Part shown: positions 1 through 7,883 of the stretch, in pieces
Layout: every line of letters begins with the position of its first letter
Numbering within the stretch: position 1 is the first letter of the stretch
DNA from: an uncultured Acetatifactor sp.
GTDB lineage: Bacteria > Bacillota > Clostridia > Lachnospirales > Lachnospiraceae
Reading direction: 5' to 3'
Assembly: GCA_934394515.1 (NCBI GenBank)
Contig: CAKRRU010000101.1
Location: forward strand, 1-9,133
Length of the DNA stretch: 9,133 nt
The notes under the pieces: generated by a model
What the model was told of the DNA's origin: nothing
The model's input: only the letters and a program-made list of their open reading frames with translations
Database searches by the model: none
Program-made: the position numbers and the translations under genes

Positions 1-12
1 GGAGGAAAAACT

Positions 13-720
13 ATGTTACAACTGGAACAGGAACTGAAAAGCAATGCTTATCCCGGCAGAGGTATCGTGATCGGACGTTCTGCCAACGGTAAATACGCTG
101 TGACCGCTTATTTCATCATGGGAAGAAGCGTCAACAGCCGCAATCGTGTGTTCGTGACAGAAGGAGAGGGAATCCGTACCCAGGCTTTCGATCCTTCCAA
201 GCTGGAAGATCCAAGTCTGATCATTTATGCACCGGTACGTGTCCTTGGCAACAAGACCATCGTGACCAATGGTGACCAGACAGATACTATCTACGAGGGA
301 ATGGACAAACAGCTGACCTTTGAGCAGTCCCTGCGCAGTAGAGAATTCGAGCCGGACGGACCTAACTACACACCGAGAATTTCCGGTATCATGCACATTG
401 AGGACGGTAAGTATAATTACGCCATGTCCATTTTGAAAAGTGACAACGGCAACCCCGATTCCTGCCTGCGTTTCACTTATGCTTATGAGAATCCCCTTCC
501 CGGAGAGGGACGTTTCATTCATACTTATATGCACGATGGCAATCCTCTGCCCAGCTTCCGGGGAGAGCCCAAATTAGTCGAGATCCCCGATGATATGGAT
601 GCTTTTACCGACATGCTGTGGAACAGCTTAAATGAGGACAACAAAGTCTCCCTGTTTGTACGTTTCATTGACATTGAGACCGGCAAATATGAGACTAAGA
701 TTATCAACAAGAATGTGTAA
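13..720 (+). CDS. purO: IMP cyclohydrolase, PurO type
   Basis: Predicted to close the ring of FAICAR to give IMP, the last step of de novo purine synthesis, in the cytoplasm. The 235-residue protein resembles the PurO family, first described in archaea and also found in Clostridia, rather than the MGS-like cyclohydrolase domain of fused PurH. The N-terminal stretch YPGRGIVIGRS (13-23) followed by a MGRSVNSRNRVF segment (36-47) is the conserved part I recognise; the family has an Ntn-hydrolase-like fold. The start is supported by GGAGG at 1-5 with a 7-base spacer. The next gene encodes the preceding enzyme of the pathway, which strongly supports the call. Anything upstream, including the promoter, lies outside the window. 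The family assignment is from recalled motifs, not a search. Confidence 0.9.
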   Translation: MLQLEQELKSNAYPGRGIVIGRSANGKYAVTAYFIMGRSVNSRNRVFVTEGEGIRTQAFDPSKLEDPSLIIYAPVRVLGNKTIVTNGDQTDTIYEGMDKQLTFEQSLRSREFEPDGPNYTPRISGIMHIEDGKYNYAMSILKSDNGNPDSCLRFTYAYENPLPGEGRFIHTYMHDGNPLPSFRGEPKLVEIPDDMDAFTDMLWNSLNEDNKVSLFVRFIDIETGKYETKIINKNV

Positions 721-747
721 CTTTTTAGAACCGTTGAATATTGGACA

Positions 748-828
748 GGATTGTGGGAGTGCGTAGCACGAAGCAATCCGTAGGCATCCAAGTCGGGAGC
801 TTTTGACCCCGATATCATTTATATGGAT
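748..828 (+). other. Nested hairpins between the purine genes; candidate structured RNA or dispersed repeat
   Basis: Two adjacent fold-backs lie in the 177-base gap between the cyclohydrolase and transformylase genes. The first has an outer stem GGATTG (748-753) with CAATCC (774-779) and an inner stem GTGC (759-762) with GCAC (766-769) on a three-base loop. The second has an outer stem ATCCA (786-790) with TGGAT (824-828) enclosing TCGGG (793-797) with CCCGA (808-812). Neither is followed by a T-run, so they are not intrinsic terminators. I recall similar sequence around GGGAGCTTTTGACCCCGAT recurring between genes in Lachnospiraceae genomes, which favours a dispersed repeat, but this is memory and not a search. 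It does not match any purine, PRPP or ppGpp riboswitch I can recognise. The strand is arbitrary. Confidence 0.5.
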
Positions 829-897
829 ACCTGAAAATATTTATTTTGCGAATGTAGGTTGTGAATAGTGGATATCGTAGAATAGGAGAAAAATAAG

Positions 898-2076
898 ATG
901 AACGAGATTCAGTTAAAATACGGATGTAACCCGAACCAGAAGCCTTCCAGGATCTTCATGGAAGACGGCAGTGATCTGCCTGTTACCGTCCTGAACGGCA
1001 AGCCCGGATATATTAACTTCCTGGATGCTTTTAACGGCTGGCAGCTGGTAAAAGAGCTGAAGGAAGCAACAGGACTTCCCGCAGCCACTTCCTTCAAGCA
1101 TGTATCTCCCGCCGGTGCTGCGGTAGGACTTCCCTTAAGCGATACGCTGGCAAAAATCTACTGGGTGGATGATCTGGGAGAGCTGTCTCCCCTGGCATGT
1201 GCTTATGCAAGAGCGCGTGGCGCGGACAGAATGTCCTCCTTCGGTGACTTCATCGCATTATCCGATGTCTGCGATGCAGATACCGCCCGTCTGATCAAGA
1301 GAGAGGTATCCGACGGTGTCATTGCTCCCGGTTATACCGATGAGGCACTGGAGCTGTTAAAGCAGAAGAAAAAAGGCGCCTACAACATCATTCAGATCGA
1401 TCCTTCCTATCAGCCAGCTCCTATCGAGCACAAGCAGGTATACGGCATCACCTTCGAGCAGGGCCGTAATGAACTGGACATCAACGGTGACCTGCTGTCC
1501 AATATCGTGACTGTGAACAAGGAGATCCCGGAGAGTGCCATGATCGATATGAAGATCGCTCTGATCACTTTAAAATATACCCAGTCCAATTCCGTATGCT
1601 ATGTCAAGGACGGTCAGGCCATCGGTATCGGTGCAGGACAGCAGTCCCGTATCCACTGCACCAGACTGGCAGGCAGCAAGGCGGACAACTGGTTCCTGCG
1701 TCAGTCTCCCCAGGTACTGGGCCTGCAGTTCGTAGACAGCTTAGGCAGAGCCAACCGCGACAATGCCATTGATGTCTACATGGGCGATGAGTACATGGAT
1801 GTGCTGGCAGACGGCACCTGGGAAGGTATCTTCAAGGTAAAGCCCCCTGTATTTACCAGAGAGGAAAAGAGAGCATGGCTGGATCAAATGCAGGATGTGA
1901 CTCTGGGAAGCGATGCGTTCTTCCCCTTCTCCGATAATATCGAGAGAGCTCATAAGAGTGGCGTAAAATACATCGCACAGCCCGGCGGATCCGTGCGTGA
2001 TGCAGATGTTATTGCATGCTGCGACAAATATGATATGGTGATGGCATTTACAGGTATCCGCCTGTTCCACCACTAA
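898..2076 (+). CDS. purH: Stand-alone AICAR formyltransferase (PurH C-terminal domain only)
   Basis: Transfers a formyl group from 10-formyltetrahydrofolate to AICAR to give FAICAR, the penultimate step to IMP. The 392-residue protein aligns by eye with the transformylase half of bifunctional PurH. It starts at KYGCNPNQ (7-14, equivalent to RYGENPHQ), carries the catalytic Lys-His pair K67-H68 in KHVSPAGAA (canonical KHANPCGVA), and ends with a typical SDAFFPF...QPGGSVRDADVI...FTGIRLFHH segment. The N-terminal cyclohydrolase domain is absent, matching the separate PurO upstream. Stand-alone transformylases have also been called PurV. The start is set by AGGAG at 884-888 with a 9-base spacer. 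The two purine genes are probably co-transcribed through the 177-base structured gap, and the unit ends at the terminator just downstream. Confidence 0.93.
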   Translation: MNEIQLKYGCNPNQKPSRIFMEDGSDLPVTVLNGKPGYINFLDAFNGWQLVKELKEATGLPAATSFKHVSPAGAAVGLPLSDTLAKIYWVDDLGELSPLACAYARARGADRMSSFGDFIALSDVCDADTARLIKREVSDGVIAPGYTDEALELLKQKKKGAYNIIQIDPSYQPAPIEHKQVYGITFEQGRNELDINGDLLSNIVTVNKEIPESAMIDMKIALITLKYTQSNSVCYVKDGQAIGIGAGQQSRIHCTRLAGSKADNWFLRQSPQVLGLQFVDSLGRANRDNAIDVYMGDEYMDVLADGTWEGIFKVKPPVFTREEKRAWLDQMQDVTLGSDAFFPFSDNIERAHKSGVKYIAQPGGSVRDADVIACCDKYDMVMAFTGIRLFHH

Positions 2077-2087
2077 AACAGAGATCT

Positions 2088-2130
2088 ACAGGCAGGGCTG
2101 CATTCGAAAGACCTGCCTGTGTTTTATTTT
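2088..2130 (+). terminator. Rho-independent terminator after the purine genes
   Basis: A perfect 9-base stem, ACAGGCAGG (2088-2096) with CCTGCCTGT (2112-2120), is followed at once by the T-rich tail GTTTTATTTT (2121-2130). An A-rich stretch upstream (2075-2080) can pair with the start of the tail. It begins 11 bases after the transformylase stop codon and marks the end of the purine transcription unit. Confidence 0.92.
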
Positions 2131-2156
2131 CTGATAGAATTTATTCGGGTAACGAT

Positions 2157-2171
2157 CCGGGGTCCCCCCGG
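2157..2171 (+). other. Short GC-rich hairpin in the leader of the DHH gene
   Basis: CCGGGG (2157-2162) pairs perfectly with CCCCGG (2166-2171) around a three-base TCC loop. It sits 48 bases before the predicted start of the DHH phosphoesterase gene. No T-run follows, so it is not a terminator. It could stabilise the 5' end of the transcript or be incidental. I recognise no riboswitch class here. Confidence 0.35.
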
Positions 2172-2219
2172 TAAAGCTGCCGGAAGCATTACAACGAAGA
2201 AGACGAGGAAAACATAGTT

Positions 2220-3770
2220 ATGGACAGACGAGGGGATGCAAAAAGCAGAGAAATGATGCTGGATGAATTATTGGGATATGACCATGTGACGATCCAGTGC
2301 CACGACAATCCGGATGCGGATGCCATAGCCTCCGGCTATGGACTGTATTGTTTTTTCCGGGATCAGGGAAAAGATGTGAGACTGCTGTATGCCGGAAAAA
2401 ACAGAGTGAGAAAGGCTAACCTGACGCTGATGGTGGAGAAGCTTGAAATTCCGCTGAAATATCTGGCGCATCCCTGGGAGGAGCCGGTGGACGGACTTCT
2501 GATCACAGTGGACTGTCAGTACGGCGCAGGCAATGTGACAAAGCTGCCGGCAGAGGAGATCGCCGTCATCGACCATCATCCGCTGGAAGTCATCTGTGCC
2601 GAGAGGATGCGGCTGCAGCCCGATATGGGAAGCTGTGCGACACTGGTGTGGACAATGCTTCAGGAAATGCATTATCCCGTGGAAAAAAACAGAAATCTGG
2701 GAACTGCCCTGTATTACGGTCTGTACATGGATACGAACCAGTTTTCCGAGCTGTCGAATCCGGTGGACATGGATATGCGCGAGAGCCTGAATTTTGACAA
2801 AAATCAGATCACTCTGTTCCGTAATTCCAATATTTCTCTGAAAGAGCTGGAGATTGCCGGTGTGGCGATGCTGCGTTGTAATTACAATGATGATTACCAG
2901 TTTGCCGTGATCCATTCCCAGCCCTGTGATCCTAATGTCTTAGGTCTGATCAGTGATTTCCTCCTGCAGGTGGCGGGAGTCAATACCTGTGTTGTGTACA
3001 ATGAGGACAGCGGCGGATACAAATATTCCGTCAGAAGCTGTATCCGGGAAGTCAATGCCAGTGAATTGTCGGATTATCTTTCCGAGGACATCGGTTCCGG
3101 CGGTGGACATTATGAGAAGGCCGGCGGCTATATCAGCATGAAACTGTATGAGAAAAAATATCCGACCCTGCATTCCGAGGCTTATTTCAATAACCGTATG
3201 ACACAGTACTTCGATACTTTCCGGATCTTCTATGCCAAAGACCGGGAATTTCCGGTAAGCGAGGGTATGCGATATCAGAGAAAGAAAGAACTCCTTGCCT
3301 GTGTGAGAGCCTCCGACCTGGCGGAACTGGGCAGCGTGGTGTCTGTCCGTACCAGGAAGGGCACCATGGATATCGATACCGGGCAGAATATCTGCTATAC
3401 ACTGGAGCAGAACGGCGAAATGTACCGGATCGGTGGAGAGCGGTTTCGCCGGATCCTGGAGCTGTCCGAGACCCGGATGCCGGAGAACTATTGCCGGAAT
3501 ATCGCTTATATCCCCAGAGTCAAGGGAGAAAACGACGGCAGTAATCACCTGATCACGGAATATGTCCGTATGTGTATGCCGAAGGATGCGTTCTGTATTT
3601 ATGCGAAAAAGCTGGAACAAGGGGTAAAAGTATTCCCGGTGTGGGATGAAGATGACTATATGACCGGGAGGGCCGGAGACTATCTGGCGGCCAGTGAGGA
3701 TGATCTGCATAATATTTTTATAGTGACAGAGCAGAATTTGCTGAATTATTTTGAAGAGAAGGGTTTATAA
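2220..3770 (+). CDS. DHH-family phosphoesterase with long C-terminal extension
   Basis: A probable metal-dependent phosphoesterase of the NrnA/RecJ/GdpP superfamily. The metal-binding motifs are all present: HDNPDADAI (H28, D32, D34), D98 in ITVD, the D118-H119-H120 signature in VIDHH, and D171 in GLYMDTNQF. A DHHA1-type substrate-binding segment follows with GSGGGH at 292-297. NrnA-like enzymes of about 310-340 residues degrade nanoRNA, pAp or pGpG, and the core here fits that type, but the exact substrate cannot be read. The protein is 516 residues, so roughly the last 180 are extra, ending in a GDYL-containing segment; no transmembrane segments or PAS/GGDEF parts like GdpP are seen. The start has a GAGG (2205-2208) at a rather long 11-base spacing; ATGs at codons 12 and 13 are alternatives. 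It lies after a terminator, so probably has its own promoter. Confidence 0.85.
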   Translation: MDRRGDAKSREMMLDELLGYDHVTIQCHDNPDADAIASGYGLYCFFRDQGKDVRLLYAGKNRVRKANLTLMVEKLEIPLKYLAHPWEEPVDGLLITVDCQYGAGNVTKLPAEEIAVIDHHPLEVICAERMRLQPDMGSCATLVWTMLQEMHYPVEKNRNLGTALYYGLYMDTNQFSELSNPVDMDMRESLNFDKNQITLFRNSNISLKELEIAGVAMLRCNYNDDYQFAVIHSQPCDPNVLGLISDFLLQVAGVNTCVVYNEDSGGYKYSVRSCIREVNASELSDYLSEDIGSGGGHYEKAGGYISMKLYEKKYPTLHSEAYFNNRMTQYFDTFRIFYAKDREFPVSEGMRYQRKKELLACVRASDLAELGSVVSVRTRKGTMDIDTGQNICYTLEQNGEMYRIGGERFRRILELSETRMPENYCRNIAYIPRVKGENDGSNHLITEYVRMCMPKDAFCIYAKKLEQGVKVFPVWDEDDYMTGRAGDYLAASEDDLHNIFIVTEQNLLNYFEEKGL

Positions 3771-3840
3771 AAGTTTTCCTGTGTGGTAAGATAAAGGATA
3801 CGAAAACAGTATTAAGTAAACGAAAGGCAAGGATATTACC

Positions 3841-5535
3841 ATGAGCGAGATCGAAAAGGAAATCGTAGATTCTGCAGAAGTAAAGGAATCGAAGAATTTT
3901 ATAGAGCAGATCATTGAGAAAGATCTGGCGGAGGGCGTATACGACACTGTGCACACCCGTTTCCCTCCGGAACCCAACGGATATCTTCATATCGGACATG
4001 CAAAGAGTATTCTGTTGAATTACGGCCTGTCCCGGAAATACAACGGCAAATTCAATCTGCGTTTTGACGATACCAACCCCACCAAGGAGAAAGCAGAGTT
4101 TGTAGAGTCCATCAAGGCAGATGTAAAGTGGCTGGGAGCAGACTGGGAGGACAGACTCTTTTTTGCATCCAACTATTTCGACCAGATGTACGAAGCAGCC
4201 GTAAAGCTGATCAAAAAGGGCAAGGCGTATGTCTCCGATTTAAGTGCAGAGCAGATCCGCGAGTACAGAGGAAGCCTGACCGAGCCCGGTAAGGAAGATC
4301 CCGGCAGCACCAGAAGCGTAGAAGAGAATCTGGCACTGTTCGAGGATATGAAAGCAGGAAAATACGAGGACGGCACCAAGGTGCTGCGTGCCCGTATCGA
4401 TATGGCATCACCGAATATCAATATGCGTGATCCCGTTATCTACCGTGTGGCACATATGTCTCACCAGAATACCGGGGACAAGTGGTGCATTTACCCCATG
4501 TACGACTTTGCACATCCCATTGAGGATGCCATTGAAGGTGTGACCCATTCCATTTGTACTCTGGAGTTCGAGGATCACAGACCTTTATATGACTGGGTCG
4601 TAAGAGAGTTGGAATACCCTCATCCTCCCAAACAGATCGAGTTCGCAAAGCTGTATCTGACCAATGTGGTCACCGGTAAGCGTTACATTAAGAAACTGGT
4701 AGAGCAGGGTATCGTGGACGGCTGGGACGATCCCAGACTGGTATCTATCGCTGCACTGCGCAGAAGAGGCTTCACCCCGGAGTCTATCAAGAAGTTCGTA
4801 GAGCTGTGCGGTATCTCCAAGGCACAGTCTTCCGCAGACTATGCAATGTTAGAGTATTGTATCCGTGAGGATCTGAAGGCGAAGGCTCCCCGTATGATGG
4901 CAATTCTGGATCCGGTGAAACTTGTGATCGACAATTATCCCGAAGGACAGACGGAGATGCTTCCGGTAGTGAATAATCCGGAGAATGAAGCACTGGGCAG
5001 CCGTGAGGTTCCTTTTGGCAGAGAATTATATATTGAGAGAGAGGACTTCATGGAAGAGCCTCCCAGGAAGTATTTCCGTATGTTCCCCGGCAACGAAGTA
5101 CGTCTGATGAATGCTTATTTTGTAAAGTGTACCGGCTGTGTCAAGGATGAGAACGGTAAGGTTGTGGAAGTACATTGTACCTACGATCCCGCAAGCCGCG
5201 GCGGCAACAGCCCGGATGGACGTAAAGTAAAGGGAACGATTCACTGGGTAAGTGCAGCAGAGTCTGTAAAAGCACAGGTGCGTCTGTATGAGAATATCAT
5301 TGACGAGGAGAAGGGTGTTTATAACGAGGACGGAAGTCTGAACCTGAACCCTAATTCTCTGACCACACTGACAGAGTGCCGTCTGGAGCCTGCATTTGCA
5401 CAGGCGAAGCCTTACGACAGATTCCAGTTTGTAAGACAGGGATTTTTCTGCGTGGACTGCAAGGACACCAAGCCGGGTGAACTGGTATTCAACCGTATCG
5501 TATCTCTGAAGAGTTCTTACGCACTGCCTAAGTAA
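3841..5535 (+). CDS. glnS: Glutaminyl-tRNA synthetase
   Basis: Charges tRNA-Gln with glutamine directly, in the cytoplasm. The 564-residue protein is a class I synthetase of the GlnRS type rather than bacterial GluRS. It has [15 protein letters not shown] with HIGH at 50-53, LRFDDTNP, the long WDDPRL...[11 protein letters not shown] segment, and a full C-terminal beta-barrel anticodon-binding region ending [15 protein letters not shown], comparable in length to E. coli GlnRS. The KMSKS-type loop reads VTGKR (277-281) where E. coli has VMSKR; the lysine (K280) is kept. An N-terminal extension of about 35 residues precedes the HIGH block. AAGGA at 3829-3833 with a 7-base spacer fixes the start. 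Only 70 bases separate it from the DHH gene, with no clear terminator, so read-through is possible. Confidence 0.95.
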   Translation: MSEIEKEIVDSAEVKESKNFIEQIIEKDLAEGVYDTVHTRFPPEPNGYLHIGHAKSILLNYGLSRKYNGKFNLRFDDTNPTKEKAEFVESIKADVKWLGADWEDRLFFASNYFDQMYEAAVKLIKKGKAYVSDLSAEQIREYRGSLTEPGKEDPGSTRSVEENLALFEDMKAGKYEDGTKVLRARIDMASPNINMRDPVIYRVAHMSHQNTGDKWCIYPMYDFAHPIEDAIEGVTHSICTLEFEDHRPLYDWVVRELEYPHPPKQIEFAKLYLTNVVTGKRYIKKLVEQGIVDGWDDPRLVSIAALRRRGFTPESIKKFVELCGISKAQSSADYAMLEYCIREDLKAKAPRMMAILDPVKLVIDNYPEGQTEMLPVVNNPENEALGSREVPFGRELYIEREDFMEEPPRKYFRMFPGNEVRLMNAYFVKCTGCVKDENGKVVEVHCTYDPASRGGNSPDGRKVKGTIHWVSAAESVKAQVRLYENIIDEEKGVYNEDGSLNLNPNSLTTLTECRLEPAFAQAKPYDRFQFVRQGFFCVDCKDTKPGELVFNRIVSLKSSYALPK

Positions 5536-5606
5536 TGTCATGACCGGTAAGGGGAATCGGAAAGCTGCAATTCGTATTGCCACAGGGAATGGACAGTACA
5601 AAGGAA

Positions 5607-5612
5607 AAGGAG
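5607..5612 (+). promoter_or_regulatory. Ribosome binding site that sets the start of the DUF2225 gene
   Basis: AAGGAG lies 9 bases before the ATG at 5622. The open frame could extend back to a TTG at 5577, but that codon has no good Shine-Dalgarno and falls in the loop and 3' arm of a small hairpin (GCAAT 5567-5571 with ATTGC 5576-5580). The ATG at 5622 is therefore chosen. Confidence 0.85.
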
Positions 5613-5621
5613 AGACAGTTT

Positions 5622-6467
5622 ATGTCGGATAAATTATTCGGACTGGCCGGTCTGGGTCTGGACGACCTGGAGAACATGGATATCTACGGACAGGAGAAAA
5701 AAGAAGAAAAGGTGGCAGTCGAAGCCCCCAAAATAGAAGAAAAGGATCTGATTTTTGACAAGACGCTTACCTGTCCTGTCTGCGGAGAGGATTTTTCCGC
5801 GAAGATCATGAAGACCGGAAAAGCAAGACTGTTGGGAACGGATCAGGATCTCCGGGCAAAATACGAAGGAATCGATGCTGTAAAATATGATGTGCTCCTG
5901 TGTCCCCATTGCGGATATGCGGCACTGAACAGATATTTCAACAGCATTACCAAAGTGTATGCCAAGCTGATCAAAGAAAACATCAGCAGTAAAGTACAGC
6001 TGCATACCTACGATGACGATATCTACACCTATGAAGAGGCAATCGAGCGTTATAAGCTGTGCCTGGCCAATGCCGTGGTAAAGCGTGCCCATGCCAGCGA
6101 AAAGGCTTATATCTGCTTAAAGAGCGGATGGCTCATGAGAGGGTATCAGGAGTATCTGGAAGAATCCGGGGATACAGATATGGCGAAACTCCGTGAAGTA
6201 AGGACCATGGAGGAAGCATATCTGAAGAATGCTTACACCGGTTTTACGGAGGCACTGCAGACCGAAGGCTTCCCCATGTGTGGCATGGACGAGATCACGG
6301 TGGAATTCCTCATTGCGGTACTGGCTGCCAGATTCCAGAAATATGATGTGGCCAGCCGTATGGTAGCCACGATCCTGACTTCTCCTTCTGCCAATGCCCG
6401 TACCAAGGACAAGGCAAGAGAGTTGAAAGACCAGATTCTGGAGAAGTTAAAGAACCAGAAAAAGTAG
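5622..6467 (+). CDS. DUF2225 family zinc-ribbon protein
   Basis: A cytoplasmic protein of unknown function, 281 residues from the ATG chosen by its strong ribosome binding site. It matches the DUF2225 pattern: an N-terminal linker, then CPVC (C51, C54) and CPHC (C94, C97), which together look like a four-cysteine zinc-binding ribbon, then a long alpha-helical region with TPR-like helices (roughly 115-275). The short N-terminal stretch MSDKLFGLAGLGLDDLENM followed by a charged Lys/Glu linker is variable. No catalytic motif is visible. It follows glnS by 86 bases with no T-tailed terminator, so co-transcription with glnS is possible, and it is tightly joined to the downstream MocR regulator gene. 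The family has no established biochemical role that I can cite. Confidence 0.85.
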   Translation: MSDKLFGLAGLGLDDLENMDIYGQEKKEEKVAVEAPKIEEKDLIFDKTLTCPVCGEDFSAKIMKTGKARLLGTDQDLRAKYEGIDAVKYDVLLCPHCGYAALNRYFNSITKVYAKLIKENISSKVQLHTYDDDIYTYEEAIERYKLCLANAVVKRAHASEKAYICLKSGWLMRGYQEYLEESGDTDMAKLREVRTMEEAYLKNAYTGFTEALQTEGFPMCGMDEITVEFLIAVLAARFQKYDVASRMVATILTSPSANARTKDKARELKDQILEKLKNQKK

Positions 6468-6476
6468 GAAGATAAC

Positions 6477-7883
6477 ATGTATGATATGACGATCCGGCTG
6501 CGTACAGACAGCGATAAATGTCTGTACCAGCAGATATATGAGCATATACGACAGGAAATCAGGGAAGGGAAGCTTCTGGCAGGAGAGAGGCTTCCCTCCA
6601 CGCGTTCTCTGGCAGAATACCTGCAGGTGGCGAGAAGCACTGTGGACTATGCCTATGATCAGCTGCTGAGCGAAGGCTATATCGAATCCCGCCCTTATAA
6701 GGGATATTATGTCTGTCGCCTTGAGGGAATTTTTGCCATGGACCCCCGGGAAGAGAATGGGTCAGAGACAGATACTTCCGGAGAAGAGGCTGTCCCGGAA
6801 GAAGAATGCATTGATTTTTCTCCTTACGGCATTGATATGAACGGTTTCCCCGCAGGCGTGTGGAAACGGATCACAAAAAATATTCTGAACGACAACAACA
6901 GTGACCTGTTTGCCCAGGGAGAACCTCAGGGAGATTATGATCTGCGGCTGACCATCAGCCGGTATCTGCATTCTTCCCGTGGCGTGAACTGCCGTCCGGA
7001 GCAGATCATTGTGGGGGCCGGAAATGATTATCTGTTGATGTTGTTGGAGAAAATACTGGGCAGACATGTGGGTATTGCCATGGAGAATCCCACGTATAAG
7101 AGGGCGTACCGTATTTTTAAGTCCTTTGCCTACCGGATCCATACGGTAGATATGGATGAGAAGGGAATGCGGGCGGACAGGCTTTCGGCACTGCCTGTCC
7201 GAGTGGCCTATGTGATGCCTTCCCACCAGTATCCCACCGGTGCGGTCATGACCATTGGCAGGAGAGCGGAGCTGCTCCGCTGGGCGGAAAAGGAGCCGGA
7301 CCGCTATCTGATCGAGGACGATTACGACAGTGAATTCCGGTATCGCGGAAAGCCCATTCCTTCCCTGCAGTCTTCTGACGAGAAGGGCAAAGTGATTTAT
7401 ATCGGTACGTTTTCCAAGGCCATCGCACCGGCCATCCGTGTCAGCTATATGGTATTACCGGATACACTTCTGGAAGTGTATCACAGGGATTGCTTTTTTT
7501 ATTCCTGCACAGTATCCAGAATCGATCAGCGGATACTGGATGAATTTATCCGGGACGGATATTTCGAGCGGCATCTGAATAAAATGCGGATGCGCTACCG
7601 GGCTAAACATGACCTGCTGCTTGCCGGACTGGAGCCGTTTAAGAAGCAGTTTGTGATCTCCGGGGAGGATGCGGGGCTGCATCTTCTGTTGACGGCAAAA
7701 GGGGATGTTACGGAACAGGAACTGTTGGAGAGAGCAGCGGCGGAGAAAGTGAAAGTCTACGGAATGTCGGAGAATATGGTGGAAATCACAATGCGGAAAG
7801 CTACCGTGCTGTTGGGCTTTGGAAGTATTGATGAAGCGGAAATGCAGGAAGGTCTCAGACACCTGCAAAAAGCATGGCTCTGA
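6477..7883 (+). CDS. MocR/PdxR-type GntR regulator with aminotransferase-like domain
   Basis: A PLP-binding transcription regulator of 468 residues, within the usual MocR size range. An N-terminal GntR-type winged helix (about 12-82: YQQIYEHIRQEI, LPSTRSLAEYLQVARSTV, GYIESRPYKGYYV) is joined by an acidic linker (about 88-110) to a fold-type I aminotransferase-like domain. The latter has ENPTY, MPSHQYPTG, IEDDYDSEFRY (279-289) and the Schiff-base lysine K314 in GTFSKAIAPAIR, so PLP binding is likely intact. Such proteins sense PLP or an amino-compound and control PLP, GABA, taurine or transporter genes. No such target is adjacent, so the effector is unknown. Its ribosome binding site AGGAAG (6466-6471) overlaps the upstream DUF2225 stop codon, indicating translational coupling. 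Confidence 0.93.
   Translation: MYDMTIRLRTDSDKCLYQQIYEHIRQEIREGKLLAGERLPSTRSLAEYLQVARSTVDYAYDQLLSEGYIESRPYKGYYVCRLEGIFAMDPREENGSETDTSGEEAVPEEECIDFSPYGIDMNGFPAGVWKRITKNILNDNNSDLFAQGEPQGDYDLRLTISRYLHSSRGVNCRPEQIIVGAGNDYLLMLLEKILGRHVGIAMENPTYKRAYRIFKSFAYRIHTVDMDEKGMRADRLSALPVRVAYVMPSHQYPTGAVMTIGRRAELLRWAEKEPDRYLIEDDYDSEFRYRGKPIPSLQSSDEKGKVIYIGTFSKAIAPAIRVSYMVLPDTLLEVYHRDCFFYSCTVSRIDQRILDEFIRDGYFERHLNKMRMRYRAKHDLLLAGLEPFKKQFVISGEDAGLHLLLTAKGDVTEQELLERAAAEKVKVYGMSENMVEITMRKATVLLGFGSIDEAEMQEGLRHLQKAWL

Noticed and set aside
525..818. Minus-strand open frame of 97 codons overlapping the end of purO and the structured gap
   Set aside because: It lies antisense to purO and runs through the hairpin element. 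There is no good ribosome binding site and no recognisable domain. Similar frames are likely to be false calls over an intergenic repeat.
721..897. Purine-type or other known riboswitch upstream of the transformylase gene
   Set aside because: The hairpins do not match a purine riboswitch core, and no terminator or anti-terminator pair is visible.
2268..2915. Long minus-strand open frame inside the DHH phosphoesterase gene
   Set aside because: It is antisense to a gene with complete catalytic motifs, has His/Gln/Ile-rich composition typical of a shadow frame, and shows no domain.
3773..3807. GTTTTC/GAAAAC inverted repeat between the DHH and glnS genes as a terminator
   Set aside because: The stem is only six AT-rich pairs with a 23-base loop and no T-tail; probably chance.
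5577..5621. Extension of the DUF2225 gene to a TTG start at 5577
   Set aside because: It would add 15 residues without a Shine-Dalgarno site, while AAGGAG sits 9 bases before the ATG at 5622.
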